Origin: Hyphomonadaceae bacterium
Lineage (GTDB): Bacteria > Pseudomonadota > Alphaproteobacteria > Caulobacterales > Aquidulcibacteraceae
Assembly (NCBI GenBank): GCA_016791445.1
Contig: JAEUMP010000021.1
Coordinates: 1 to 58,689 of the forward strand
DNA: 58,689 nt
Reading direction: 5' to 3'
The position numbers and the translations under genes were made by a program. The notes under the pieces are model-generated. The model was not told the DNA's origin. It made no database searches and saw only the letters and a list, made by a program, of their open reading frames with translations. This document shows positions 1-10,014 of this stretch, one piece after another (within the stretch, counting starts at the first letter, position 1; the number at the start of each line of letters is the position of its first letter).

Positions 1-295
1 AGCGGATCGCCGGCGCGCGGCGCGCCGACCAGCGGAAGCCGCGCGGCATTTTTCGTCTGTGAACGGGCAGCCGCCGACGCTTCACCCGCCGCAGCCGCGA
101 CACGACGGCGGCGGCGATCAGGAAGCGGATGTCGCTGCGGATGCGGATCATCTGGCGTTGCAGCCAGAGCCGCGCATCGCGCGGCAGCGGCGCGAACTCC
201 GCGATCCAGGCGATGATCTCAAGAAACCACAGGCGCAAGCCCGCCAGCTCTTCGGCGATGCGCGCGGTAAAGTCCGGCGTTCTCACGAACTGCAT
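1..295 (-). CDS. Hypothetical protein, cut by the window start
   Basis: An open frame on the minus strand begins at ATG 295 and runs off the window start, giving 98 visible residues without a stop. A ribosome binding site (GAGGAG) lies about 6 bases upstream of the ATG. The visible part starts MQFVRTPDFTARIAEELAG, has a moderately hydrophobic Trp-containing stretch around residues 20-36, then a helix-like basic region and a very Arg/Lys-rich tail (RRVKRRR). Third codon positions are GC-rich like those of neighbouring genes. I do not recognise the family, and no function can be given. The C-terminus is missing. Confidence 0.6.
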   Translation of the reverse strand, partial: MQFVRTPDFTARIAEELAGLRLWFLEIIAWIAEFAPLPRDARLWLQRQMIRIRSDIRFLIAAAVVSRLRRVKRRRLPVHRRKMPRGFRWSARRAPAIR

Positions 296-399
296 GACGG
301 TGCTCCTCTTCGTGGCCCCGGACCCATTCCGGCGCGACGTGGGAGGAGTGTGACTCAGGCTTTTACCCGGTCGGATTGTTTTGCTGATTTTTGTGGTCA

Positions 400-472
400 G
401 GACCGCCGGCGCCCTCGCCGGCCTCCTTGTGCGCCAAGGGAAAACGCTTGGCCGGCGGGGCGCCGGCGGTCC
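400..472. repeat. Long GC-rich hairpin
   Basis: A 15-base arm (GGACCGCCGGCGCCC, 400-414) is exactly complementary to 458-472. After one bulged base (T415), an inner arm CGCCGGCC (416-423) pairs with 450-457. The loop is about 26 bases. Nothing here looks coding. It lies in the 296-863 gap, which holds only palindromic repeats. It could be a transcript-end structure or a repetitive palindrome; no U-tract follows it on the plus strand. Confidence 0.6.
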
Positions 473-529
473 TCGGGGCGAGGGGAAAAGCCCCCGAGTT
501 TCCCCCTACTGCGATTTAATTCGAGGCCC

Positions 530-554
530 CCTTCTCCCCGCGAGAGGGAGAAGG
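530..554. repeat. Short intergenic palindrome, CCTTCTCCC type
   Basis: Arms CCTTCTCCC (530-538) and GGGAGAAGG (546-554) pair across a 7-base loop. The same terminal hairpin motif recurs at 29766, 52058, 52183, 58549 and the window end, so this is a member of a dispersed intergenic repeat family. It appears here as a single hairpin rather than the two-hairpin form. Confidence 0.6.
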
Positions 555-583
555 AAACCCCGAGAGATTCAAAAAGCGCCGAC

Positions 584-691
584 GTCATTCCGGACAACGC
601 GCAGCGTTGATCTGGAACCCAAGGGACTGGACAAGGCATCGCGCTTGAACCCTTGGGTTCCGGGTTCGACCTCCGGTCGCCCCGGAATGAC
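584..691. repeat. GTCATTCCGG inverted-repeat element
   Basis: The outer arms GTCATTCCGG (584-593) and CCGGAATGAC (682-691) are exact complements. Inner arms GGAACCCAAGGG (614-625) and CCCTTGGGTTCC (650-661) are also exact complements. The 108-base element therefore folds as a nested long hairpin. It has no transposase and looks like a non-autonomous palindromic repeat. It lies between the edge gene and the 864 gene, upstream of the latter's start. Confidence 0.7.
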
Positions 692-863
692 AACATCTCG
701 ACTTCGCAAATCGCCGTCGTATCGGTCGAAATGCATAGACGGCTTAGTCCTTTCGGGTCGCGACATTCTGCGCAGGGAAGAACAGGACTTCCATCGCGAT
801 CGATAACAGTCCGCACACCGTACGCAGGTAGAATGGTCGTCTCTTTGCTGGGGGGAGATCACG

Positions 864-1247
864 GTGGGCTACGCAGAACTTCTGGATCGAGACGAGCCGG
901 CGGCGTTGGCGTCGCTCCGCGCCGCCGCCTACGAACTTGCGATGTCGGGACGCCATCGCAATGCAACGACCATCGCGATCGCGCTGGAGCGTCAGGGCGT
1001 GGATTGCGCGTTGCGCATTGTGGGCGCGGATTTTCTTTTCGAGGCCCAGCTCAACGAAATTTGTCGCCAACACTATGCGGGGCCGCCGGACAAAACGACA
1101 CTCCCGAACGTGACAAGCAACGACGACGGCGTCGAAATCGCATGCGCGCTGGCGGACTCAGGCTGGTGTTCGTCGATGGCATGCCCTGTCGTGGGCCGCA
1201 TTGACGTTGATGGCGTCGAGGTCACGGACCGGGCGGTTTGCGTGTGA
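864..1247 (+). CDS. Small hypothetical protein
   Basis: This 127-residue frame starts at GTG 864, preceded by the strong ribosome binding site GGGGGAGA about 6 bases upstream, which decides the start. The N-terminal half (ELLDRDEPAALASLRAAAYE and the AMSGRHRNATTIAIALERQG region) reads as a helical repeat-like domain. The C-terminal half has four cysteines and a short beta-rich end (VVGRIDVDGVEVTDRAVCV). No signal peptide or membrane segment is visible. I do not recognise the family. It is convergent with argJ, and the 156 bases between them hold nothing I can name. Confidence 0.5.
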   Translation: MGYAELLDRDEPAALASLRAAAYELAMSGRHRNATTIAIALERQGVDCALRIVGADFLFEAQLNEICRQHYAGPPDKTTLPNVTSNDDGVEIACALADSGWCSSMACPVVGRIDVDGVEVTDRAVCV

Positions 1248-1403
1248 CTGTTCTCGCTCGTCGCGCTTGGCCGACGCTTGAAATTGCTGAGCGACGTGCG
1301 AGCCAGGACGTGCGCGGTTGCGGTCATTGCGCCACTCTGCAAACCCCCGTTTCGCGAGAGGCGCCGATGTGTCCTTCCGCCGTCGTGAGCGGGAGACGAG
1401 CGG

Positions 1404-2675
1404 TCAGCTCCGATAATCCCCGTTGATCTCCACATAGCGCTTCGTGAGATCGCAGGTGTGCATCAGCGCCTCGCCATCCCCCGCGCCCACGTCGACGGTG
1501 ATTTCGAGTTCGCTGCGTTTCATGTAGGCGCTCATGGCGCCTTCGTCGTAGGTCTTCGAGACCGCGCCGTTCTTCGCGGCCCAATGGGGGCCGAATTTCA
1601 CGCTGATCTTTTCGCGCACGACTGGCTGATCCGACCGTCCGACGGCCATGACGATGCGGCCCCAGTTCGCGTCCTCGCCGGCGATGGCCGTCTTCACGAG
1701 CGGACTTTCGCAGATCGTGCGGGCGATGATCTTCGCCGAGGCGTCGGACTTCGCGCCCTTCACCTTCACGGCGACGAGTTTCGTCGCGCCCTCCCCGTCG
1801 CGCACGATCTGGATCGCGAGATCGACGAGCACCTTCTTCAGCGCTTTGCGGAAATCCGCGAGGCGCGGATCGGCCACCGTCTTCACCGGCGCATGTTTCG
1901 CCTGATGCGTGGCGTAGAGCAGCACGCAATCATTGGTGGAACGATCGCCGTCGACGGTGATGGCGTTGAAGCTCGCGTCGGTTTCTTCCTTGAGCATCGC
2001 CTTCAGCGCGGCCGGCGCGATGGCGGCGTCCGTGAAGACGAAGGCGAGCATGGTCGCCATGTCCGGCGCGATCATGCCGGAGCCCTTGGCGATGCCGGAG
2101 ATCGAGACCTTCACGCCGTCGATCTTCGCCGTGGCGCCGGCGCCCTTCGGGAAGGTGTCGGTGGTCATAATGGCGCGCGCGGCGTCGGGCCAGTGCACGG
2201 GCGCAAGGCTCGCCGCGATCGCCGGCAGCGCGGCCGTGACCTTCTCGTGATCGAGGACGACGCCGATGACGCCGGTGGAGGCGAGCGTCATCGCTTCGGG
2301 CTTGGCGCCGATGAGGGCGGCGGCGGTCGATGCGGTCTTCTTCGCGGCGGCGTCTCCGGCGGCGCCGGTGAAGCTGTTGGCGCAGCCCGCATTCACGAGG
2401 AGGCCCGCGGCGGCGCCCGTGCCCTTCAGGGCCTGCTTGCACCAGTCGGTCGGGGCGGAGCCCACGGCGTTCGTCGTGAAGACGCCCGCGGCGCGGGTTT
2501 CCGGCGCGAAGGCGAAGAGCGCGAGATCGGGGCGCTCGTGCCTGTAGAGCCCGGCGCGGCCGATGGCGGCGCGCACGCCCGCGATGGCGGGCAGATCCGG
2601 AAAGGATGCGGGCGCGAGCGGGGACACCGGCGCGGCCTTCGCGGCGCCGGCGGCTTTCGTCTTCGGGGCGGTCAT
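1404..2675 (-). CDS. argJ: Bifunctional ornithine acetyltransferase / N-acetylglutamate synthase ArgJ
   Basis: ArgJ moves the acetyl group from N-acetylornithine to glutamate, and in some bacteria also makes N-acetylglutamate from acetyl-CoA, in cytoplasmic arginine synthesis. The 423-residue protein has the family landmarks: NAGCAN near 95-100, STGVIG near 133-138, the self-cleavage region IAKGSGMIAPDMATML with the nucleophile Thr208, and the C-terminal end EINGDYRS. Residues 1-22 form an Ala/Pro/Lys-rich extension before the conserved domain. Its ATG overlaps the stop of the upstream parvulin gene by 4 bases, so the two are probably cotranscribed. Whether the enzyme is mono- or bifunctional cannot be read from the sequence. 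Confidence 0.95.
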   Translation of the reverse strand: MTAPKTKAAGAAKAAPVSPLAPASFPDLPAIAGVRAAIGRAGLYRHERPDLALFAFAPETRAAGVFTTNAVGSAPTDWCKQALKGTGAAAGLLVNAGCANSFTGAAGDAAAKKTASTAAALIGAKPEAMTLASTGVIGVVLDHEKVTAALPAIAASLAPVHWPDAARAIMTTDTFPKGAGATAKIDGVKVSISGIAKGSGMIAPDMATMLAFVFTDAAIAPAALKAMLKEETDASFNAITVDGDRSTNDCVLLYATHQAKHAPVKTVADPRLADFRKALKKVLVDLAIQIVRDGEGATKLVAVKVKGAKSDASAKIIARTICESPLVKTAIAGEDANWGRIVMAVGRSDQPVVREKISVKFGPHWAAKNGAVSKTYDEGAMSAYMKRSELEITVDVGAGDGEALMHTCDLTKRYVEINGDYRS

Positions 2676-3817
2676 GTTTCGCGTTCGTCCGTGGCGGGGC
2701 CCGGCGGAAGGACGGGCGGCGCGGGAACCGGTTCGGGCGCAGTGTCGGCCGGCGGCGGGCGAACGGGCGCGGCCTTCGGGGCCCCCGCGACGCCGGTCTT
2801 CGGCGCGGCGGCGGGCGGTGCGGCGGCGGCGGGCGCGGCAGGCGACTCCTGGCCGGCGGCGGCGGCGACCCCGCCCGGGCCCATGGGCGCCTGACCGGCG
2901 CGAACTCGGGCGTCACGTGGCTGGCCGGGGCTCGACGGCGTGGCGGCGACCCGCCCGCCCTCGTCGATGAAGCGCTCGATGCGCGACTGCTTCTTGAGCT
3001 TCTCCAGCAGGCGGCGGCCCTCCTGGAACATCAGATACTGCTCGATGCGGGGGCGCATGCCCTCCATGCTGTCGGCGGGCGCCTCGCGACGATTGTCGAT
3101 CTTGATCAGGATCCAGCGCCCTCCCGCCTGCACCGGCCCCGCGACCTGGCCGACCGGCGTTGACGTCGCGGCCTCGCGGATTCCGTCGGCGAGATCGTCG
3201 ATCTGCTGGAACCCGGCGTCCCCGCCCTCCGTTCCTGTCGCGCGGTCGATGGAGATTTCATAGGCCAGCGCCTCGAACGACTCTCCCGAATCCAGCCTTC
3301 TTTTGGCCCGGATCGCGGCGTCCCGGTCGGCGAGGACAATCTGGCGAAGATGGACTTCGCGGGTGTTGCGGCGGAGGCGGACCTGTTCCCGGTACATCCT
3401 CTCGATTGCGCCTTCGTCGATGGCGGTGTCGCGGATCTGCTCGTTGAGGGCGCCGGCGAGCACGAGTTCCCGCGCGCGTTCCAGCCGGTGGCGGACGTCG
3501 GCGCTGCGGTCCATCTGACGGCGCTCGGCCTCGAGCGCGAGCAGGCGGCGCTCGATCAGGTCTTCCAGCAGCTGGTAGAATTCGTCGGACGCCGGATCGA
3601 AACTCTCGCCCGCGCGCACCAGCCCCATGGACACCGCTTCGGCTTCCACGTCCGAGATGTAGATCGGCTTGCCGTTGACGGTCGCCGCGACAATGGGGTT
3701 CGCCTGGGAGGCCCCGTCGCCCGCCCGCGTCGTGCGCGTTCCGTCGCCGCACGCCGCAGCGCACATGACCGCCAGGCACATAGCCAGAGGCCGCCAGAAC
3801 CGTGTGGTGAGGCCCAT
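2672..3817 (-). CDS. Parvulin-type peptidyl-prolyl isomerase, probable lipoprotein
   Basis: This is a periplasmic rotamase of the PpiC/SurA type, expected to help fold exported proteins. I start it at ATG 3817, because the longer frame to 3859 adds 14 residues ahead of a clear export signal (MGLTTRFWRPLAMCLAVMCAAAC) and would use a GTG. Cys23 could be lipidated, although Ala rather than Leu stands at -3. A SurA-N-like segment with NGKPIYISDVEAEA follows, then the parvulin core with REVHLRQIVLADRDAAI and GGDAGFQQIDDL. The last 90 or so residues are Ala/Pro-rich and low in complexity. It lies back to back with secA, which fits a protein-export neighbourhood, and overlaps argJ by 4 bases. Confidence 0.85.
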   Translation of the reverse strand: MGLTTRFWRPLAMCLAVMCAAACGDGTRTTRAGDGASQANPIVAATVNGKPIYISDVEAEAVSMGLVRAGESFDPASDEFYQLLEDLIERRLLALEAERRQMDRSADVRHRLERARELVLAGALNEQIRDTAIDEGAIERMYREQVRLRRNTREVHLRQIVLADRDAAIRAKRRLDSGESFEALAYEISIDRATGTEGGDAGFQQIDDLADGIREAATSTPVGQVAGPVQAGGRWILIKIDNRREAPADSMEGMRPRIEQYLMFQEGRRLLEKLKKQSRIERFIDEGGRVAATPSSPGQPRDARVRAGQAPMGPGGVAAAAGQESPAAPAAAAPPAAAPKTGVAGAPKAAPVRPPPADTAPEPVPAPPVLPPGPATDERET

Positions 3818-3886
3818 TCGTCGCACTCTCTGCAGTGGGTCCTGATGCGCGCGCAACACGTTGTCGCAGCCGCGCCGGGCGTCTCA

Positions 3887-3914
3887 TTGACACCGCGTAA
3901 TCGCGTCCTTAAGT
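3887..3914 (+). promoter_or_regulatory. Possible promoter of secA
   Basis: A perfect -35 hexamer TTGACA (3887-3892) is followed after 16 bases by a weak -10 match TTAAGT (3909-3914). It lies in the 248-base gap between the divergent parvulin gene and secA and would give a leader of about 145 bases. The -10 matches the consensus at only three of six positions, so this is tentative. Confidence 0.3.
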
Positions 3915-4065
3915 CTCGCCGAAGCGCGAGTCGAGCCTCTTTTCGCACGCGCGCCTGTCGGGGTGCGCGGCACTTGTCGATCATGAACACGGGCCGAATC
4001 CGAAGCGGCCGATTTATGTTTCGGGCCGACCCACCACGGACTGCTCCACAGGTAAAACGCGCCAC

Positions 4066-6756
<2,691 letters not shown>

Positions 6757-6778
6757 GGCCCCGCCCTTCGCCTTTCGA

Positions 6779-6809
6779 AACGGCCCCGATGAAAGTCGGG
6801 GCCGTTTTG
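6779..6809 (+). terminator. Rho-independent terminator after secA
   Basis: The stem AACGGCCCCGA (6779-6789) pairs with TCGGGGCCGTT (6796-6806) across a 6-base loop and runs into TTTTG. It starts 23 bases after the secA stop codon. Confidence 0.9.
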
Positions 6810-6881
6810 CATTGCGCCGATCTGTCAGGTCGCTCTCTCGCGTCTCCGCCCTGGCAAGGTGTAACGCATGGCGAACCTTTA

Positions 6882-6918
6882 GTTCGTTTTGTTTGACTTT
6901 ATGTTCGTTTTTCTTTAC
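6882..6918 (+). promoter_or_regulatory. Tandem 16-base direct repeat, probable promoter/operator
   Basis: Two direct repeats, GTTCGTTTTGTTTGAC (6882-6897) and GTTCGTTTTTCTTTAC (6903-6918), match at 13 of 16 positions and are 21 bases apart, two turns of the helix on one face. A -35-like TTGACT (6893-6898) falls at the end of the first repeat. A weak -10-like TTACAT (6915-6920) sits at the end of the second. The tract is AT-rich compared with its surroundings. It lies 33 bases ahead of the membrane-protein/XRE pair and is a natural autoregulatory operator for that XRE protein. Confidence 0.55.
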
Positions 6919-6950
6919 ATCGCTCTCCACCAAACAGGGGAGTCAGCCAC

Positions 6951-7376
6951 ATGCCGTTCAAGGAGAAGTTCGCCTGGTTGTCGCTGGCGGCGCTGGCCGT
7001 CGCGTATGTCCCCTATTTCTGGGTGGCGGGGTCGGGAATGTATGACGCCGAGCCCGCCCCCAACTTTCCGCTGCTGATCCTGCTCGCGGCGGTGTCGGCC
7101 CTGCGCTGCGCGATCCTGGGCGGCGGCTGGCTGATCCTTCGCGCGCGGGCGCCCGAAGATGCGCGCATGCCGCCGGACGAGCGCGACATCGCCATCTCCC
7201 GCCGCGCCATGACCAGCGGATACTACATGCTGACCGCCGGCTTGATCCTCGTCGGCGGCATCATGCCGTTCACCGAGACGGCGTGGAAAATCGTGAACAC
7301 CGCGATCTTCATGCTCGTGATATCGGAAGCCGTCGTGCACGGGGTCACCGTCGCCAGCTACCGGCGCCAGGCATGA
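6951..7376 (+). CDS. Small four-helix membrane protein paired with XRE regulator
   Basis: This 141-residue protein has four hydrophobic segments (about residues 7-26, 38-62, 88-107 and 111-133) and almost no soluble part. Between helices 2 and 3 is a charged loop, RARAPEDARMPPDERDIAI, a DERD-type sequence found in small membrane proteins that sit beside XRE regulators. A ribosome binding site (GGGGAG) is about 9 bases upstream. The stop overlaps the next start as ATGA, so the two are translationally coupled. The function is unknown. By analogy with such pairs, the membrane protein may modulate or be controlled by its regulator. Confidence 0.75.
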   Translation: MPFKEKFAWLSLAALAVAYVPYFWVAGSGMYDAEPAPNFPLLILLAAVSALRCAILGGGWLILRARAPEDARMPPDERDIAISRRAMTSGYYMLTAGLILVGGIMPFTETAWKIVNTAIFMLVISEAVVHGVTVASYRRQA

Positions 7377-7609
7377 GCGCGCTCACAAACCGCATCCGCG
7401 CGCTGCGCTTCGCGCACGGGGAAATGTCCCAGGGCGAACTCGGCCAACGCATCGGGGTTACGCGCCAGACCATCGCGGCGATCGAGGCGGGCAAGTACTC
7501 GCCGTCGCTGGAGGCAGCCTTCCGGATCGCGCATGTGTTCGGCGTCCCGCTCGACGAGGTGTTCCAGTGGGACCCCGCCGCCGACGGACGCGCTCACCCC
7601 GGCTTGTAG
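7373..7609 (+). CDS. Short XRE-family DNA-binding regulator
   Basis: The 78-residue protein starts at ATG 7373 inside the stop of the preceding gene. Nearly all of it is one Cro/C1-type helix-turn-helix: NRIRALRFAHGEMSQGELGQRIGVTRQTIAAIEAGKYSPSLE..AFRIAHVFGVPLDEVF. The recognition helix is around GVTRQTIAAIE. It resembles the small YozG-like regulators (about 65-80 residues) coded next to membrane proteins. It probably binds the tandem repeat at 6882-6918. Its last 16 bases overlap the convergent gene at 7594. Confidence 0.85.
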   Translation: MSALTNRIRALRFAHGEMSQGELGQRIGVTRQTIAAIEAGKYSPSLEAAFRIAHVFGVPLDEVFQWDPAADGRAHPGL

Positions 7610-7947
7610 AACACCAACGCCGCCCCCGCCGCGATGAGCGCAAAGCCGCCGAGTTGGCTGAGCGTCAGCGGCTCCTTGAGGTAGAACGCCGAGAAGACCG
7701 CAAAGACCATGAGCGTGAGCACTTCCTGCATCGTCTTCAGCTCCGCCGGCGCATAGACCGCCGCGCCGATGCGGTTGGCGGGCACCGCCAGCCAGTACTC
7801 GAAGAACGCGATGCCCCAGCTCGCGAACACCACGATCCACAAGGGCGCCGCCTTGAACTTGAGATGGCCGTACCAGGCGAAGGTCATGAAGACGTTGGAA
7901 AGCGCCAGCATCAGCGGCGGCGCGAGGTAGGCGAAGGTCGACGGCAT
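7594..7947 (-). CDS. DMT-type small membrane protein (DUF486 family)
   Basis: The 117-residue protein has four predicted transmembrane helices and the layout of DUF486 proteins, small relatives of the drug/metabolite transporter superfamily. Recognisable parts are FMTFAWYGHLKF after the first helix, ASWGIAFFEYWLAVPANRIG in the second, and the final helix GGFALIAAGAALVFYKPG. The transported substrate, if any, is unknown. It is convergent with the XRE gene (16-base overlap) and divergent from the acyl-CoA synthetase at 8070. Confidence 0.8.
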   Translation of the reverse strand: MPSTFAYLAPPLMLALSNVFMTFAWYGHLKFKAAPLWIVVFASWGIAFFEYWLAVPANRIGAAVYAPAELKTMQEVLTLMVFAVFSAFYLKEPLTLSQLGGFALIAAGAALVFYKPG

Positions 7948-8069
7948 GCGGGCGGGCTCCAGGCGGGCGGCTCACCGCTTCCTGACTACACGCAGGCGTG
8001 ATCGGCAATGGGCCTGCGGGCGCGCGCGCACATTGTTCATTCACCATGGTCCCGGCATAGTCCCGGCCC

Positions 8070-9863
8070 ATGAAATTCTTCGAGCGAATCTACAGCGACA
8101 TGGCGCTGCTCATCGGCCTCAAGCGCGCGCTGAAGGCGTATGAGCCGATCGAGAAGGAGCCGGCGCTCAGCATCGGCAAGGACATCGAGCGCACCGTCGA
8201 CGCCTATCCCGACAACATCGCCATCCGCTTCGAAGGCGCGTCGATGACGTACCGGGAGTTCGATGCGCGGGCGAACGCCTATGCCCACTGGGCGCTGGCG
8301 CAGGGCCTGAAGAAGGGTGACACGGTCGCGCTGCTGATGACCAACCGGCCGGACTATGTCTGCTGCTGGATCGGTCTGGCGAAGATCGGGGTCGTCACCG
8401 GCCTGATCAACACGAACCTCACCGGCGCGCCGCTGTCGCACACGCTCAACATTTCGGAGGCACGCCACGTCATCCTGTCGGCCGACATGATGGGCGCGCT
8501 TGGCGCGGTGGCGGCAAACCTCACCCATGCGCCGAAGGCGTGGGTGCTCGAAGGCGCCGACGGCGCGGAAAATCTCGGCGCCGCCCTTCAGACCATGCCG
8601 ACCGAACGCCCGCCGCCGGCGCTGCGCGAGGCGGTCACGCAGGACGACCTTGCGCTCTATGTCTACACCTCCGGCACCACAGGCGCGCCGAAGGCCGCCA
8701 AGATGCTCAACCGCCGCGTGCTCGGCATGATGCGCGCGTTTCTCGGCGCCGGCGACGGCGGTCCGTCGGACAAGGTCTATGTCACGCTGCCGCTCTACCA
8801 CGGCACGGGGGGCCTGTGCGGCGTGGGCTTCGCGCTGATCGCGGGCGGCACGCTCATCATCCGCCGCAAGTTCTCCGCCACGCACTTCTGGCAGGAAGCG
8901 ACCGAGGAGAAGGCCACCGTCTTCTTCTACATCGGCGAACTATGCCGCTATCTCGTCAACACGCCGCCGTCGCCCTACGACACGGCGCACAGCCTGCGCC
9001 TCGGCATCGGCAACGGCCTCAGGCCGGACGTCTGGGAGAAGTTCGAGCCGCGCTTCAATATTCCGCAGATCCTCGAATTCTACGGCTCCACCGAAGGCAA
9101 TGTGAGCCTGTTCAATCTCGACGGCAAACCCGGCGCCATCGGACGTGTGCCGCTCTGGCTCGCACCGCGTCTCAACATCCGCATCGTGAAGTTCGACGTC
9201 GAGACCGAGCAGCCGGTGCGCAACGCCAAGGGCCTGTGCATCCAGGCGGACTACGACGAAGTCGGCGAAGCGATCGGGCGGATCGACGACAAGGAGGCGC
9301 GCTTCAAGTTCGAAGGCTATTCTGGCGATCCGAAGCAGACGGAAAAGAAGATCCTCCGCGACGTCTTCAAGAAAGGCGACATGTGGTTCCGCACCGGCGA
9401 CCTCATGAAGAAGGATCGCGACGCCTATTTCTACTTCATCGACCGCATCGGCGACACCTTCCGCTGGAAGGGCGAAAACGTCTCGACGAATGAAGTGGGC
9501 GATGTGCTGGCGCAATTCCCCGGCGTGAAGGAAGCCAATGTCTTCGGCGTGAGAGTCGCCGATCTCGACGGCCGCGCCGGCATGGCTGCGCTCACGCTCG
9601 ACGGTGATGTCGATCTCGCGCGCTTCAGGGATTATGTGGTCGGTCAGTTGCCTGCCTACGCCCGCCCGCTGTTCCTGCGCATGCAGCCTGAGATCGAGAC
9701 GACCGGCACGTTCAAATACCGCAAGGTCGATCTCGTGAAGGAAGGCTTCGATCCGTCGAAAACGCCCGACGCGATCTGGTTCGATCATCCGGCGGAGAAA
9801 AAGTACGTCCGCCTGACGCCGGAGATGTACGCCGACGTGCAGGCGGGGAAGTTCAAGCTTTAG
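8070..9863 (+). CDS. Long-chain acyl-CoA synthetase, FATP/very-long-chain type
   Basis: This enzyme activates fatty acids to acyl-CoA through an acyl-adenylate. In the 597-residue protein the AMP-binding P-loop is YTSGTTGAPK (199-208). The sequence EFYGSTEGNVSLFN, then MWFRTGDLMKKDRDAYFYFIDRIGDTFRWKGENVST, is characteristic of the FATP (SLC27)/very-long-chain branch rather than FadD. The C-terminal lid includes TGTFKYRKVDLVKEGFDP. It stands alone between DUF486 and a repeat element. Substrate chain length cannot be read from the sequence. Confidence 0.9.
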   Translation: MKFFERIYSDMALLIGLKRALKAYEPIEKEPALSIGKDIERTVDAYPDNIAIRFEGASMTYREFDARANAYAHWALAQGLKKGDTVALLMTNRPDYVCCWIGLAKIGVVTGLINTNLTGAPLSHTLNISEARHVILSADMMGALGAVAANLTHAPKAWVLEGADGAENLGAALQTMPTERPPPALREAVTQDDLALYVYTSGTTGAPKAAKMLNRRVLGMMRAFLGAGDGGPSDKVYVTLPLYHGTGGLCGVGFALIAGGTLIIRRKFSATHFWQEATEEKATVFFYIGELCRYLVNTPPSPYDTAHSLRLGIGNGLRPDVWEKFEPRFNIPQILEFYGSTEGNVSLFNLDGKPGAIGRVPLWLAPRLNIRIVKFDVETEQPVRNAKGLCIQADYDEVGEAIGRIDDKEARFKFEGYSGDPKQTEKKILRDVFKKGDMWFRTGDLMKKDRDAYFYFIDRIGDTFRWKGENVSTNEVGDVLAQFPGVKEANVFGVRVADLDGRAGMAALTLDGDVDLARFRDYVVGQLPAYARPLFLRMQPEIETTGTFKYRKVDLVKEGFDPSKTPDAIWFDHPAEKKYVRLTPEMYADVQAGKFKL

Positions 9864-9869
9864 TCAAAG

Positions 9870-10008
9870 CCCTCTCCGGCCGGCGGGAGAGGGAGATGCG
9901 AACGAAGTGAGCGAGGGTGAGGGCCCGCAGGACCCAGAGCCATGTCGTCTCACTTGCCCTCACCCTGATCGCTTCGCGATCTGTCCCTCTCCCGCAAGCG
10001 GGAGAGGG
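9870..10008. repeat. Two-hairpin intergenic repeat, CCCTCTCC type
   Basis: The terminal hairpins are at 9870-9893 (arms CCCTCTCC/GGAGAGGG) and 9985-10008 (arms CCCTCTCCCGC/GCGGGAGAGGG). Between them, AGGGTGAGGGC (9914-9924) pairs with GCCCTCACCCT (9956-9966). The whole 139-base unit is therefore roughly symmetric. A second copy lies at 56845-56988. Both sit between convergent genes and may act as transcript ends. Confidence 0.75.
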
Positions 10009-10014
10009 TTGGGA

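Noticed and set aside
59-610. 183-codon plus-strand frame at the window start
   Set aside because: The minus-strand frame ending at 295 has a proper ribosome binding site and natural composition, while this frame runs into palindromic repeats.
650-690. tRNA-like GGTTCGACCTCC stretch
   Set aside because: It resembles a T-arm, but the surrounding bases form the nested arms of the GTCATTCCGG repeat and no acceptor or anticodon stem can be drawn.
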